A stretch of 64,000 bases of DNA from Streptomyces sp. NBC_01198 (GCF_036010485.1 NZ_CP108568.1:5542501-5606500), one strand, 5' to 3'. Shown: positions 53,222 to 62,832, counted from the stretch's first letter. Notes: generated from the sequence alone by a model not told the origin. A program made the numbers and translations.

Positions 53222-53241
53222 CAAAGTCGAAGGCGGAGTGT

Positions 53242-53260
53242 GCTCGCGGAAAGCGCGAGC
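53242..53260 (+). terminator. Short hairpin after tRNA-Ala
   Basis: GCTCGCG (53242-53248) and CGCGAGC (53254-53260) form a 7-bp stem with a 5-nt loop, followed by a T-containing stretch. It is the likely tRNA terminator. Confidence 0.5.
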
Positions 53261-53357
53261 CACTTCGTCCTTGTCGTTTCTGCTCGGCTCCGCCTCGCGT
53301 GGCGGGGGCTGCGCCACCCGCACCCCCCAGGGAGGGCCCCCGGGAGGGCGGGCCCGG

Positions 53358-54359
53358 TCAGGCCGGGTGCCCGCAGGCCGGGGCGGCGGCCGCCGCACGT
53401 TCCGCGATGACCGCCGACAGCGGGCGGCCGTGCAGGCTGCACCCGACGACCGGATCGTCGATCCGCCGGAGCTGCTCGATCCCCAGCCGGTCGTGCTCGG
53501 TGACCGGGGTGTAGATCACGAAGCGGTGCTCGGCCATGCCGTCGATGCTCAGCGACGTCGACGTCAGCTTGATCACGCCGATCCCCTCGTGCGTGAAGCT
53601 CTTGACCCGCTTGCCCGGCGCCGCCACGTTGCCGCTCGCCCACAGCTGGGCGAAGGTCGGGCTCTCCTCGACCAGCAGCGCGACGAACGACTCCCACGCG
53701 GGCTCGCCGACGTGCCGGCCGTAATTCCTGCGCAGCTGGGCCACCATCCACGGCAGCTCCTCCGCGCTGTTGACGAAGTTCATGCAGCACTGGGGCACCG
53801 TGAAGAGCTTGTAGAGCACGTTGCGCTCCCAGCGGGCCACGATCGAGGTCATCGGCCACAGCGCGCGGTAGGCGGCGTTCGTGGCGCGCACGTCGTAGCG
53901 GGAGTTGTAGATCGCGGCCGGCAGCGGGTCCAGCGCGTCCAGGATGCCCTGCGACTCCACGCCGACGATCTCCGCGTCGGAGTCCGGCTCGCTCACGAAC
54001 GGGATGCCGGCCAGCCGGTAGAGGTGCTCGCGCTCGGTGACGTCGAGCTGCAGCACCCGGGCCACCGCGTCGAGCACCTGGACGCTCGCGTTGATCGGCC
54101 GACCCTGTTCGAGCCAGGTGTACCAGGTCACCCCGACCCCGGCGAGCTGCGCGACCTCCTCGCGCCGCAGCCCCGGCGTACGCCGCCGCAGCCCCGGCGG
54201 CATGCCGACGTCCTCCGGGGTGATCCTGGCCCGGCGGCTGCGCAGGAACGCGGCCAGCTCGGTGCGCCGCGCGGCTCCGTTCCGGCGCGCGGCACCGGCC
54301 CGCGCCGCGGGGTCGGCGGGGGTGGCCAGCGGAGGGGGTGATGCCGGTGACGAGGGCAT
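53358..54359 (-). CDS. XRE/MmyB-type transcriptional regulator
   Basis: This 333-residue regulator has an N-terminal helix-turn-helix with RRRTPGLRREEVAQLAGVGVTWYTWLEQGR (about 70-100) and a C-terminal MmyB-like ligand-binding domain (PAAIYNSRYDVRATNAAYRALW, about 165-330). ATG 54359 is chosen because it gives a normal length; the frame extends further upstream but has no features. It is divergent from the DHA2 transporter and probably represses it. A TGCCAG-GTG-CTGGCA element lies between them. It sits between the two identical tRNA-Ala genes. Confidence 0.85.
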   Translation of the reverse strand: MPSSPASPPPLATPADPAARAGAARRNGAARRTELAAFLRSRRARITPEDVGMPPGLRRRTPGLRREEVAQLAGVGVTWYTWLEQGRPINASVQVLDAVARVLQLDVTEREHLYRLAGIPFVSEPDSDAEIVGVESQGILDALDPLPAAIYNSRYDVRATNAAYRALWPMTSIVARWERNVLYKLFTVPQCCMNFVNSAEELPWMVAQLRRNYGRHVGEPAWESFVALLVEESPTFAQLWASGNVAAPGKRVKSFTHEGIGVIKLTSTSLSIDGMAEHRFVIYTPVTEHDRLGIEQLRRIDDPVVGCSLHGRPLSAVIAERAAAAAPACGHPA

Positions 54360-54389
54360 ACGCCCATACTCCCCAATGCCCGGCGCCCC

Positions 54390-54404
54390 TGCCAGGTGCT
54401 GGCA
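54390..54404. promoter_or_regulatory. Candidate operator of the XRE regulator
   Basis: A perfect palindrome TGCCAG-GTG-CTGGCA lies in the 101-nt gap between the divergent regulator and transporter genes. Confidence 0.4.
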
Positions 54405-54460
54405 GTACCAGGATCCCCGGGCTCTCGTTACCGGTACCGCCGTGCGTTCAGGCTCGACGT

Positions 54461-55957
54461 ATGACACAACCCGTGATGAACGGCGCGACCGCGCCTGCCG
54501 CCCTCCCCGACGCCGCCGCGCTCTCCGGCGGCGTCGCCGATCCCGGCGCCACGAAGCCCGGCAGAGCCGGGCCGCGCCCCGGCCTGCTGCTGGCCACCAT
54601 CCTCGTCGGCCAGTTCATGGCCCTGCTCGACGTCTTCATCGTCAACGTCGCCGCCCCGACCATCCGTACCGACCTGCACGCCTCAGGGGCGTCGCTGCAA
54701 CTGGTCATCGCCGGCTACACCATCGCCTACGCGGTTCTGCTGATCACCGGGGCGCGGCTCGGCGACCTGCTGGGGCACCGGCGGATGTTCGTCACCGGAC
54801 TGGCGGTCTTCACGCTCGCGTCGCTCGCCTGCGGCCTCGCCGGGAACACCGGCGAGCTGATCGGCTTCCGCTTCGTCCAGGGCGCCGGCTCCGCGCTGAT
54901 GATCCCGCAGGTGCTCAGCCTGCTGCAGCTCACCTTCACCGGTGAGGCCAGGAACCGGGCGATGAGCGTCTACGCCGCCGTGCTGTCCTCTGGCGCCGCG
55001 CTCGGCCAGTCGCTGGGCGGTGTGCTGGTCAGCGCCGACCTGTTCGGCGCCGGGTGGCGGCCGGTCTTCCTGGTCAACGTGCCGATCGGCGCGGTGATGC
55101 TGGTGGTCTCCCCGCGCGTCCTGCCGCGCGACGCGCGGCGCGGCTCCGAGCGGCGGCGCGGCCTGGACCTGCCGGGCCTGACGGTGCTTGCCGCGGCGGT
55201 CACGCTGCTCACCGTGCCGCTGGTGCTTGGCCAGGAGGAGGGCTGGCCGCTGTGGGGCTGGATCTGCCTGGGGCTCAGCGTGCTGCTGTTCGGCCTGTTC
55301 ATGTTGCTGGAGTCCAGGCTGGCCCGGCGCGGTGGCGCACCGCTGGTGTCGGCTCGGGTACTGCGGGCACCCGGCATGCTGCGCGCGGTCGTCGTGATCA
55401 TGACGACGATGGCGGTCAACGCGGGCTTCCTCTTCGCGGTGGCCCTGCACCTGCAGTCCGGCCTCGGTTTCAGCGCGCTGCGCACCGGTCTGACCTTCGC
55501 CGTCGCGGCGGTCAGTTTCGGCGGCGTCGGCCTCAACTGGCGCCGGCTGCCGGTGGCCTGGCGGCCCTGGCTGGCGGCCGCGGGCCTGCTGGTCGCGGCC
55601 GCCTCCTTCGCCGGCCTCGGCCTGGCGCTGCGCGGCGGCGGGGACGGCGGCGCCGCGCTGTACGTCTGCCTGCTGACCCTCGGTGGCGGCCTCGGCCTGG
55701 GGTTCAGCCCGACGTTCACCCTGGCGCTGTTCACGGTCGCCCCGCAGGACGCGGCCGACGCCAGCGGGCTGCTGGCCACCGTGACCCAGCTCGGCCAGCT
55801 GTTCGGGGTGGCCGCCCTCGGCACGCTCTACCTCAACCGGCTCGACCTGCCGGGCGCCCACCCCTCGGCCCACGCCTTCGCTGTCACCGCCGTGGCGCTG
55901 ACCGCGGTGTGCGTGGCGGGCACGGCGGTGGCGCTGGGGCGGCGCCGTACGGCCTGA
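54461..55957 (+). CDS. DHA2-type MFS drug transporter
   Basis: This 498-residue protein has 14 predicted TM segments. The antiporter motif LDVFIVNVAAPTI in TM1 and the A-loop GARLGDLLGHRRMF are typical of DHA2 (EmrB/QacA) exporters. The loop NVPIGAVMLVVSPRVLPRDARRG is also a family mark. ATG 54461 starts just before an Ala-rich cytoplasmic lead. It is divergent from the XRE/MmyB gene, which likely controls it. The substrate is unknown. Its 3' end converges on the OYE gene with 37 nt between stops. Confidence 0.88.
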   Translation: MTQPVMNGATAPAALPDAAALSGGVADPGATKPGRAGPRPGLLLATILVGQFMALLDVFIVNVAAPTIRTDLHASGASLQLVIAGYTIAYAVLLITGARLGDLLGHRRMFVTGLAVFTLASLACGLAGNTGELIGFRFVQGAGSALMIPQVLSLLQLTFTGEARNRAMSVYAAVLSSGAALGQSLGGVLVSADLFGAGWRPVFLVNVPIGAVMLVVSPRVLPRDARRGSERRRGLDLPGLTVLAAAVTLLTVPLVLGQEEGWPLWGWICLGLSVLLFGLFMLLESRLARRGGAPLVSARVLRAPGMLRAVVVIMTTMAVNAGFLFAVALHLQSGLGFSALRTGLTFAVAAVSFGGVGLNWRRLPVAWRPWLAAAGLLVAAASFAGLGLALRGGGDGGAALYVCLLTLGGGLGLGFSPTFTLALFTVAPQDAADASGLLATVTQLGQLFGVAALGTLYLNRLDLPGAHPSAHAFAVTAVALTAVCVAGTAVALGRRRTA

Positions 55958-55994
55958 CCCTGGAGTGCCGGGTGTCCCGCGGGCGCCCGGCACG

Positions 55995-57071
55995 TCACGC
56001 GGGGGCGCCCAGCACCGGGTAGTCGGTGTAGCCGCGGTCGTCGCCGCCGTAGTAGGTCGCCCGCTGCGGGGCGTTGTACGGGCCGCCCGCGCGCAGCCGT
56101 TCCGGCAGGTCGGGGTTGGCGAGGAAGAGCGCGCCGTAGGAGATCATGTCGGCGGTGCCGTCCTCGACCAGGGCCAGCTCCTCGGGGCCCGAAGGGCGGC
56201 CCTGCGTCCGGGCGTTGAGGATCAGCGCGCCGGAGAAGCGCTTGCGCAGCTCCAGGGTCAGCGACCGCTCGCCGGTCTCCACGATGTGCAGATACCCCGG
56301 GCCGACCGGTTCCAGGGCGCGCAGCAGCGCCGTGTACGCCGGCTCCGGGTCGGGCTCGTCGATGTCGCCCAGCGGGTTGCCGGGCGAGATCCGCAGCCCG
56401 GTGCGCTCCGCGCCGATCGCGCCCGCCACCGCGGTGACCACCTCGGCGGCGAATCGGGCCCGGCGCTCGGGGGAGCCGCCCCAGGCGTCGGTGCGAAGGT
56501 TGGCGTTCGGCGCCAGGAACTGGTGGGCCAGGTAGCCGTTGGCGGCGTGCACCTCGACCCCGTCGAAACCGGCGGCGACCGCGTTGCGTGCGGCGGCCGC
56601 GTGGTCCTCGACGGTCCGCAGGATGCCCTCCTCCGACAGCTCCTCCGGCTCCTCGAACTCCTGCGGCCCCTCGGCGGTGTAGACGCTGCCCCTGGGCCGC
56701 ACCGCCGACGCGCTCACCGGCCGCACCCCGTCGGGCAGCAGCGAGCGGTGGCCGATCCGGCCGGTGTGCATCAGCTGCGCGAAGATCCGCCCGCCGGCCG
56801 CGTGCACCGCGTCGGTCACCTGCCGCCACCGGGCCAGCTGCTCCGCGCTGTGCAGCCCGGGCGTGTCCGGATAGCCCTGCCCCACCACCGACGGCTGCGT
56901 GCCCTCGGTGATGATCAGTCCGGCCGACGCGCGCTGCGCGTAGTACCGCGCGGTGCTCGCGGTCGGGCTCAGACCGGGGCCGTACGCCCGGCTGCGCGTC
57001 ATCGGCGCCATCACGATCCGGTTCCGCAACCGGTTCCCGCCCAGGTCTATCGGGTCGAACGCGGTGGTCAC
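55995..57071 (-). CDS. Old yellow enzyme family NADH:flavin oxidoreductase
   Basis: This 358-residue FMN-dependent ene-reductase carries NRIVMAPMTRSRA at the N-terminus, QLMHTGRIGH, the pair H-x2-N in VEVHAANGYLAHQFL (about 170) and RISPGNPLGD. GTG 57071 is chosen because GGAG lies 6 nt upstream. These enzymes reduce the alkene of electrophiles such as enones. It lies beside a drug exporter and regulator, so a detoxification module is possible. It ends convergently with the DHA2 transporter. Confidence 0.93.
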   Translation of the reverse strand: MTTAFDPIDLGGNRLRNRIVMAPMTRSRAYGPGLSPTASTARYYAQRASAGLIITEGTQPSVVGQGYPDTPGLHSAEQLARWRQVTDAVHAAGGRIFAQLMHTGRIGHRSLLPDGVRPVSASAVRPRGSVYTAEGPQEFEEPEELSEEGILRTVEDHAAAARNAVAAGFDGVEVHAANGYLAHQFLAPNANLRTDAWGGSPERRARFAAEVVTAVAGAIGAERTGLRISPGNPLGDIDEPDPEPAYTALLRALEPVGPGYLHIVETGERSLTLELRKRFSGALILNARTQGRPSGPEELALVEDGTADMISYGALFLANPDLPERLRAGGPYNAPQRATYYGGDDRGYTDYPVLGAPA

Positions 57072-57283
57072 AGCGGTCTCCACCTCTCTCGTCCACTCAG
57101 CCGCTGCCACCGTAACCCGCCAAGTGTCCCCCGTTTGTTGACACTTCATGAACTCCGCCGCCGCCCGCGATCCCGCCCGTGCCGCCTCCGCACCCCGCCA
57201 CCCGGGCCCGGAATCGATTTGCGGCCGCTGCCCGTCCAGCGTGTAAAGTAACCCCAGGTCGCCGGGCATCCCGGCACCGTAGC

Positions 57284-57356
<73 letters not shown>

Positions 57357-57363
57357 CGAGCGT

Positions 57364-57415
57364 GAGAGCCGTCCTGTCCGCGGAAACTGCGGACAGGACC
57401 GGCTCTCTCCTTTTC
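57364..57415 (+). terminator. Strong hairpin after second tRNA-Ala
   Basis: GAGAGCC-GTCCTGTCCGC (57364-57381) pairs with GCGGACAGGACC-GGCTCTC (57389-57407), one bulge, followed by TCCTTTTCC. It may also serve the convergent MFS gene. Confidence 0.75.
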
Positions 57416-57456
57416 CGCCGGCCCCCTCGGGTACGCCGGCCTCTTCGGACACGGGG

Positions 57457-58677
57457 TCAGGCGGTCGCGGTGGCGGCGGCCCGGCGGGTGCGGAGGAGGG
57501 CTGCGAGGGCGGTCGTCGCCGCCGGTACGGCTGTCGCGGCGGCGAAGACGGGGGCCGGGCCGTAGCGGGAGACGAGCAGGCCCGCCGCGGCGGAGCCGAG
57601 CGCGCTGCCGAAGTTGTTGGCTGTGTTGATCCAGGCGCTCGCCTCGGTGCGCGAGCCGGCGGCTATCAGCAGGTCGACCTGGAGGTAGGCGGTGATCTGG
57701 AGGGTGTCGGAGCAGGCGCCTGCCAGCAGCAGGCCGATGGCGACGGCGGGCAGCGCGGAGGCGGCCGCGGGCAGCGCGTAGCAGGCGGCGGCGAGCGCGC
57801 CCAGGGTCAGCAGGCGGCGGTGCGGGGCCATGCGCCACTGGACGCGGCCGTACGCGAGGCCGCTGGCGGCGCCGCCGACCGCGCACAACGCCATCAGCGG
57901 ACCGGCGACGGCCGCGCCACGGGCGGCGACGACACCGACCTCGGCGAGCGCCAGGGCGCAGCCGCTGCCGAGGACCGCCACCAGCAGCGGGACGAATCCC
58001 GCGCCGGCCGGCGGTCCGAGCCGGGCCCGTACGCCTGTCGGGGCCGGCGCGGGCACGGTCTTGGCTGCCGTCTCGGGGGCGGTCGCGCCGAGGACCGCGG
58101 CGAAGGCGGCGAAACCGGCGACGGCGAGGGCGGTGGCGCCCGCGAGCGCCAGTGACGCGGAGGAGGCGGCGATCAGCAGGCCGCCGAGGACCGGGCCGAC
58201 GGCGAACACGCTGGACTCGGTGACCGCGTCCAGGCTCAGCGCGGACTGCCGCTGGGCCTCGTCGCGGGCCAGCCGGCCCCAGCGGGTCCGCATCAGCGGC
58301 CCGACCGGTGGCGGGAAGACCCCGGCGAGCACCGCGAGGGTCACGGCGAGCCAGGCGCTCATGCCGGCCGCGGACCCGGCGGCGAGGCAGCCCAGCAGGG
58401 TGCCGTAGAGGGCGGTCAGGACGGGCAGCGCGGTGCGGCGGCGTTCGACCAGCCGGGACCGGTACGGCCCGAGGACCGCGGCGGTCAGCCCGAACAGGCC
58501 GGCCGCGGTGCCGGCGACGGCGTAGGAGCCGGTCCCGTCGCGTACGGCGAGCAGCAGCGGCAGCGAGAGCAGGCCGTACGACAGCCGGGCGAGGGTGGCG
58601 GTGGCGAAGAGCAGGCGGGCGTGCGGCAGTGCGAGGACAGCGCGATAGGACTCACTGCCCCTGGCGGGGCGGGACAT
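57457..58677 (-). CDS. MFS transporter
   Basis: This 406-residue protein has about 12 TM segments and a basic loop RSRLVERRRTALP after TM2-3. The fold resembles drug- or sugar-efflux MFS proteins. It lacks a recognisable substrate signature. The ATG start is at MSRPARGSESYRAV. It is divergent from the VOC gene with 229 nt between starts, a G-rich region with no obvious operator. The 3' end converges on the second tRNA-Ala. Confidence 0.82.
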   Translation of the reverse strand: MSRPARGSESYRAVLALPHARLLFATATLARLSYGLLSLPLLLAVRDGTGSYAVAGTAAGLFGLTAAVLGPYRSRLVERRRTALPVLTALYGTLLGCLAAGSAAGMSAWLAVTLAVLAGVFPPPVGPLMRTRWGRLARDEAQRQSALSLDAVTESSVFAVGPVLGGLLIAASSASLALAGATALAVAGFAAFAAVLGATAPETAAKTVPAPAPTGVRARLGPPAGAGFVPLLVAVLGSGCALALAEVGVVAARGAAVAGPLMALCAVGGAASGLAYGRVQWRMAPHRRLLTLGALAAACYALPAAASALPAVAIGLLLAGACSDTLQITAYLQVDLLIAAGSRTEASAWINTANNFGSALGSAAAGLLVSRYGPAPVFAAATAVPAATTALAALLRTRRAAATATA

Positions 58678-58906
58678 GGGAGTTCTCCGGAGTCGGCGTG
58701 AACATGAGCGACCGTGGCCCGCGGCGCGGCGCGGACGGCGGGTCGGTCAGTGGGGTCCGGAGATCATGGGCGGAGTGTACGGGGTACGCGCCCCGGCGCG
58801 CTCGGAGTTACGGGTCCGGGGCTGATCGAGGCGGGCCGGGGGCGGGTCGGGGCGGGTCCGGGGTATATGTCCGGGGGATCGTCGACAGTACGGATCGGGA
58901 GTGGTC

Positions 58907-59254
58907 GTGAGCGTTCGCCGTGTGGTGCCCAACGTGCGGTCGGAGGACGTGGCGGCGAGCCGCGGCTTCTACGGGCTGCTCGGCTTCGAGGAGGCCATGG
59001 ATCTGGGGTGGGTCGTGACGCTGGCGTCGCCCGCGAACCCGCAGGCGCAGATCACCTTCCTGGCCGCCGACCTGACCGCGCCGGTCGTCGCCGACATGAG
59101 CGTGGAGGTGGACGACGTCGACGCGGTCTACGAGGCGGTGCGGGCCGCCGGGGCGGAGATCGTGCACCCCGTGCAGGACGAGGAGTGGGGGGTGCGGCGC
59201 TTCTTCGTGCGGGACCCGCACGGACGGGTCGTCAACGTCCTGTCGCACCTCTGA
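58907..59254 (+). CDS. VOC (glyoxalase/bleomycin-resistance) family protein
   Basis: This 115-residue protein has a single beta-alpha-beta-beta-beta module: RRVVPNVRSEDVAASRGFYGLLGFEEAMD, then DMSVEVDDVDAVYEAVRAAGAEIVHP and RRFFVRDPHGRVVNVLSH. Many such proteins bind or modify small electrophiles or drugs as dimers. GTG 58907 has GGGAG 6 nt upstream; GTG 58901 is a possible start. It diverges from the MFS gene. The specific ligand is unknown. Confidence 0.85.
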   Translation: MSVRRVVPNVRSEDVAASRGFYGLLGFEEAMDLGWVVTLASPANPQAQITFLAADLTAPVVADMSVEVDDVDAVYEAVRAAGAEIVHPVQDEEWGVRRFFVRDPHGRVVNVLSHL

Positions 59255-59261
59255 CGGCGGC

Positions 59262-59456
59262 TCAGCGGCCTTCCTGGTGCCGGACCAGGCGCTCCTGCAT
59301 CGTCGGGTAGGGCGTCGCCTTCTGCGGGGTCGCCCCGCCGCGCACCGAGGTGGCGACGGAGACGGCGGCGTCGATGGCCGGCGCGGAGGCGACGTCCCAG
59401 GCGTTGGGCAGCAGCAGCGGCAGTTCGCCCTCGTGATGGAGGTCGCGGAACGTCAT
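59262..59456 (-). pseudogene. Truncated isocitrate lyase/PEP mutase family remnant
   Basis: The frame starts MTFRDLHHEGELPLLLPNAW followed by DVASAPAIDAA, the N-terminal signature of ICL/PEP mutase-type enzymes (F-x-x-L-H...LLLPNAWD). After ~31 residues it diverges and ends at 64 residues, so the barrel and catalytic parts are missing. It lies downstream of the SRPBCC gene on the same strand and may be co-transcribed. Sequence similarity is from memory; no frameshifted continuation was found nearby. Confidence 0.65.
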
Positions 59457-59508
59457 CGGCCCTGCCTTCCCTGCGAAGCCCCCGGCGGCGGTCCCCCCGC
59501 TGCCGACA

Positions 59509-59934
59509 CTAGGCGCCGATCGTTGCGGCGGCCGCCGAAGGGAGGGTCTCGGCGAGCCGGTCGAGCCGCAGGCCGGGCAGGTCGGCGAGGGAGTGGCGCA
59601 GGACGGCGGCGAGCGGTCCTGAGCGGGTGACGGCGTGGTCCACCCGGGTGCCGGTGCCCGTGTCGCGCAGCACCCATTCGCAGTGCTCGCGCATGCCGGG
59701 GACGGTCCATTCCATCCTGACGCGGTCCGCGGTGATCTCGGTGTAGCGGAAGGTGCCCCGCAGGTTGGGCAGCGTCCGCAGGTCGTAGTCCTCGCCGACC
59801 GTGGGGGTGCGGGATCCGGCGATGGCCAGGAACGCCGGGTTCCACTCGGGCAGCCGCAGCGCGTCGAGCAGCAGGGCGTGGACCTGGGCGCGGCTGAAGG
59901 GGACGGTACGGGCGCCGGTGGCGGTGGAGGTCAT
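59509..59934 (-). CDS. SRPBCC family protein
   Basis: This 141-residue protein has the START/Bet v1-like pattern of a hydrophobic cavity fold: AQVHALLLDALRLPEWNPAF, TVGEDYDL, FRYTEITADRVRMEWTV and a long C-terminal helix (LRHSLADLPGLRLDRLAETL). It lies 95 nt downstream of the MarR gene on the same strand. Such proteins bind small hydrophobic molecules. No catalytic residue is evident. Confidence 0.8.
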   Translation of the reverse strand: MTSTATGARTVPFSRAQVHALLLDALRLPEWNPAFLAIAGSRTPTVGEDYDLRTLPNLRGTFRYTEITADRVRMEWTVPGMREHCEWVLRDTGTGTRVDHAVTRSGPLAAVLRHSLADLPGLRLDRLAETLPSAAAATIGA

Positions 59935-60029
59935 GGGACTGCCTTTCTGGGGTGGTGCGACGGGGTGGTGCGACGGGGTGATGAGGACCTACTGAGGTGC
60001 TTCTGCGGGCCGGGCGGTGGGCGGTGCGC

Positions 60030-60503
60030 TCACCCGCCCTGCGCGTCGATGCGGTTCTGCAGTGCCCGGGCGGCGGGCGACCCGGCCGAGACGAACCGCA
60101 GCAGCTCGATCACGGCGGACACGTCGACCTGCGCGGCCGCCGCGTCGAGGAACTCGTAGAACTCGTTCTCGATCTTCCGTACCGCGTCGTTCGCGGCCCA
60201 GCCGGTCGGGGTGAGGGCGAGAATGATCCGGCGGCGGTCCTCGGCGGCGACGCCGCGTTCGACCAGGCCCGCCGTGACGAGGCGGTCGGCGAGCCGGCTG
60301 GGATTCGTACCGCTGTCGCAGACCAGCATGTCGCCGAGGCCGGTGAGGGCGAGCGGGCCGTGGTCGGCGAGGATCCGCAGCGCCTCGGACTGGGCCGGGG
60401 TGAGGTCGATCTCGGCGAGCCGGGCGGTGAGCTGCCGGTTGCCCTCGCGCTGAGCGGCGAGCACGAGGTAGCGCAGCAGTTCCGCCTGCCTCATACCACC
60501 CAT
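60030..60503 (-). CDS. MarR family transcriptional regulator
   Basis: This 157-residue winged helix protein has LTPAQSEALRILADHGPLALTGLGDML and the wing VERGVAAEDRRRIILALTPTG. ATG 60503 is chosen because AGGAGG lies 6 nt upstream; the upstream frame to 60557 overlaps the regulatory region. CDSGTNPSRLADRLV in the recognition helix carries a cysteine that may allow redox sensing. It probably controls the SRPBCC gene and itself through the palindrome at 60536-60549. Confidence 0.88.
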   Translation of the reverse strand: MGGMRQAELLRYLVLAAQREGNRQLTARLAEIDLTPAQSEALRILADHGPLALTGLGDMLVCDSGTNPSRLADRLVTAGLVERGVAAEDRRRIILALTPTGWAANDAVRKIENEFYEFLDAAAAQVDVSAVIELLRFVSAGSPAARALQNRIDAQGG

Positions 60504-60870
60504 CGGGTGCCTCCTAGTCCAGAGAGTCTGTGCCCCGACATGTATGTCGTGACACATGAATAGTCGTACGCGCCCGCCGTTCTGTCAAGCAACCCCGGCT
60601 CGGCGTGCCGTGACCGGCGGGAATACCCCGCCGGGGCGGGACTTCGCCCTCTGTCGGGACAACTCCCGCGCTGCTAACGTCGGTTCGCACGGTGATCGCC
60701 AACAGGTGGAGCCGACCGTTCCTTGACCTGCTCTTGGGAGTTTCGTGCCCCTGGCATGAACTGATCAGCGGAAGAGTATCGCTCTGCGGTACGGCGTGTA
60801 CGCATAGCGGCGACACCGCAGTGTGCGACCAACGCGACTAACGCGACAACTCGCTTCGCATGGGGGTTAC
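60504..60870. other. Intergenic region before S53 peptidase
   Basis: This 367-nt stretch between divergent genes contains the MarR palindrome near its left end. A TTGACC occurs at about 60723 without a matching -10, and no confident promoter for the peptidase was found. No gene is seen. Confidence 0.4.
60536..60549. promoter_or_regulatory. Candidate MarR operator
   Basis: CGACAT-GT-ATGTCG is an interrupted palindrome 33 nt upstream of the MarR start, within its leader or promoter. Confidence 0.5.
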
Positions 60871-62832
60871 ATGAGATTTGAGCGCAGAAGGACGCGCAGG
60901 GGACTTGTGGCTGCCGCCGCGCTGCCGCTGGTCGCCAGCGCGCTCGCGCTTGGCACCCAGTCCGCGTCGGCCGACCCGTCCGCCGGACGCCAGCTCCTGT
61001 CCGGCACCAAACCGCAGTGGGCCACCGCCCAGGCGGACAAGGGCGCTACGGCCGACTCCGCCAAGGTGACGGTCCGGGTGTATCTGGCCGGCAAGGACGC
61101 CAAGGGCCTCGCGGCCTACGCGAAGTCCGTGTCCGACCCGGACTCCGCTGCGTACGGCCACTACCTGACGGCCTCCCAGACGCAGGCAGCGTACGGCGCG
61201 ACCAAGGCGCAGGTCGCCGAGGTCACCGCCTGGCTGACGTCCTCGGGCCTGAAGGTGACCGGAGCCAACGCCCACTACCTCACCGTCACCGGTGACGTGG
61301 CGGCGGCCGAGAAGGCGTTCGGCACCCAGCTGCACAACTACAACAAGTCGGGGCACACCTACCGCGCCCCGACCGGCAACGCCAGCGCCCCCGCCTCGCT
61401 GAACGGCGCGGTGCTCACCGTCACCGGCCTGGACACGGCTCCCAAGAAGTCCAGCCACGACGAGGAGCTGCCCCCGCCGGGCGCGGTCTTCAAGAACGCC
61501 GGGCCGTTCTCCACGTACTACGGCTCGAAGACCGACAAGAAGCTCCCCGACGCCTACGGCGGCAAGGCTCCCTACGCCATCCAGGGCTACACCGGCGACC
61601 AGCTGCGTGCCGCCTACGGCGCGGGCAAGTACACCGGCAAGGGTGTGCGGGTGGCCATCACCGACGCCTTCGCGTCGCCGTACATCGCGCAGGACGCGGC
61701 CCGCTACGCCAAGGACACCGGCGGCCAGAAGTACAAGAAGGGCCAGCTCACCCAGGTCCTGCCGGACGACTACAACAGCACCGTGGACTGCGACGCCGGC
61801 GGTTGGTACGGCGAGGAGACCCTTGACGTCGAGGCGGTGCACGCGGTCGCCCCCGACGCGAACATCGTCTACGTCGGCGGCGCCTCCTGCTTCGACAACG
61901 ACCTGCTCGACGCCCTGAACAAGGTCGTCGACAACCACCTGGCCGACATCGTCTCCAACTCGTGGGGCGACGTCGAGGCCAACGAGACGCCGGACATCGC
62001 GGCGGCCTACGACCAGGTCTTCCAGCTGGGCGCTGTCGAGGGCATCGGCTTCTACTTCTCCTCAGGAGACGCGGGCGACAACGTCGCGTCCACCGGTGTG
62101 AAGCAGGCCGACACTCCCGGGAACTCCCCGTGGGCCACCTCCGTCGGCGGCACCTCACTGGCGGTCGGCAAGAACGACAAGTACCAGTGGGAGACCGGCT
62201 GGGGCACCGAGCGCGCCCCGCTGTCCGCCGACGGCAAGACCTGGACGGGCTTCCCTGGCCCGTACACCTCCGGCGCGGGCGGCGGCACCAGCAAGCTCTA
62301 CGACCAGCCGTTCTACCAGCGCGGTGTGGTCCCCGACTCGCTGGCGCTCGCCAACGGCGGCACCGTCAAGCAGCGTGTCGAGCCCGACATCGCCGCGGTC
62401 GCCGACCCGAACACCGGCTTCCTGGTCGGCCAGACCCAGTCGTACCCCGACGGGTCGCTGCAGTACAGCACGTACCGCATCGGCGGCACGTCGCTGGCCG
62501 CCCCGGTCATCGCCGGCGTCCAGGCCCTCTCGCAGGAGGCCAGGCACGGGATCGCGATCGGCTTCGCGAACCCGCTGATCTACGACAAGTACGGGACGCC
62601 GGTCTACCACGACGTCACCGACCACCCGCTGGGCCAGGGCCAGGGCCTCGCCGTGGTCCGGGTGGACTACGCGAACACGTTCGACGCCTCGGAGGGCACC
62701 ATCGTGTCCCTGCGGACGCTCGGCGCGGACGCGTCGCTGCACGCCACGGTCGGTTACGACGACGTCACCGGGGTGGGCACGCCCGCCAAGGGCTACGTCA
62801 CCTCGTCGCTGCCGCCCAAGAACCGGCACTAG
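60871..62832 (+). CDS. Secreted S53 (sedolisin) peptidase
   Basis: This 653-residue exported serine-carboxyl peptidase is active at acid pH in known members. A signal peptide with RRRTRRG ahead of its core (about 1-34, ending SASA-DP) may use Tat or Sec. A pro-kumamolisin activation domain follows (about 60-215). The catalytic triad is E315 and D319 in EETLDVE and S541 in IGGTSLAAPV, where family members usually have SGTS. DIVSNSWGDVE (about 370) is the oxyanion aspartate region. The C-terminal calcium-site region is GVGTPAKG. ATG 60871 has no strong ribosome-binding site. It ends with a stable hairpin. Confidence 0.92.
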   Translation: MRFERRRTRRGLVAAAALPLVASALALGTQSASADPSAGRQLLSGTKPQWATAQADKGATADSAKVTVRVYLAGKDAKGLAAYAKSVSDPDSAAYGHYLTASQTQAAYGATKAQVAEVTAWLTSSGLKVTGANAHYLTVTGDVAAAEKAFGTQLHNYNKSGHTYRAPTGNASAPASLNGAVLTVTGLDTAPKKSSHDEELPPPGAVFKNAGPFSTYYGSKTDKKLPDAYGGKAPYAIQGYTGDQLRAAYGAGKYTGKGVRVAITDAFASPYIAQDAARYAKDTGGQKYKKGQLTQVLPDDYNSTVDCDAGGWYGEETLDVEAVHAVAPDANIVYVGGASCFDNDLLDALNKVVDNHLADIVSNSWGDVEANETPDIAAAYDQVFQLGAVEGIGFYFSSGDAGDNVASTGVKQADTPGNSPWATSVGGTSLAVGKNDKYQWETGWGTERAPLSADGKTWTGFPGPYTSGAGGGTSKLYDQPFYQRGVVPDSLALANGGTVKQRVEPDIAAVADPNTGFLVGQTQSYPDGSLQYSTYRIGGTSLAAPVIAGVQALSQEARHGIAIGFANPLIYDKYGTPVYHDVTDHPLGQGQGLAVVRVDYANTFDASEGTIVSLRTLGADASLHATVGYDDVTGVGTPAKGYVTSSLPPKNRH

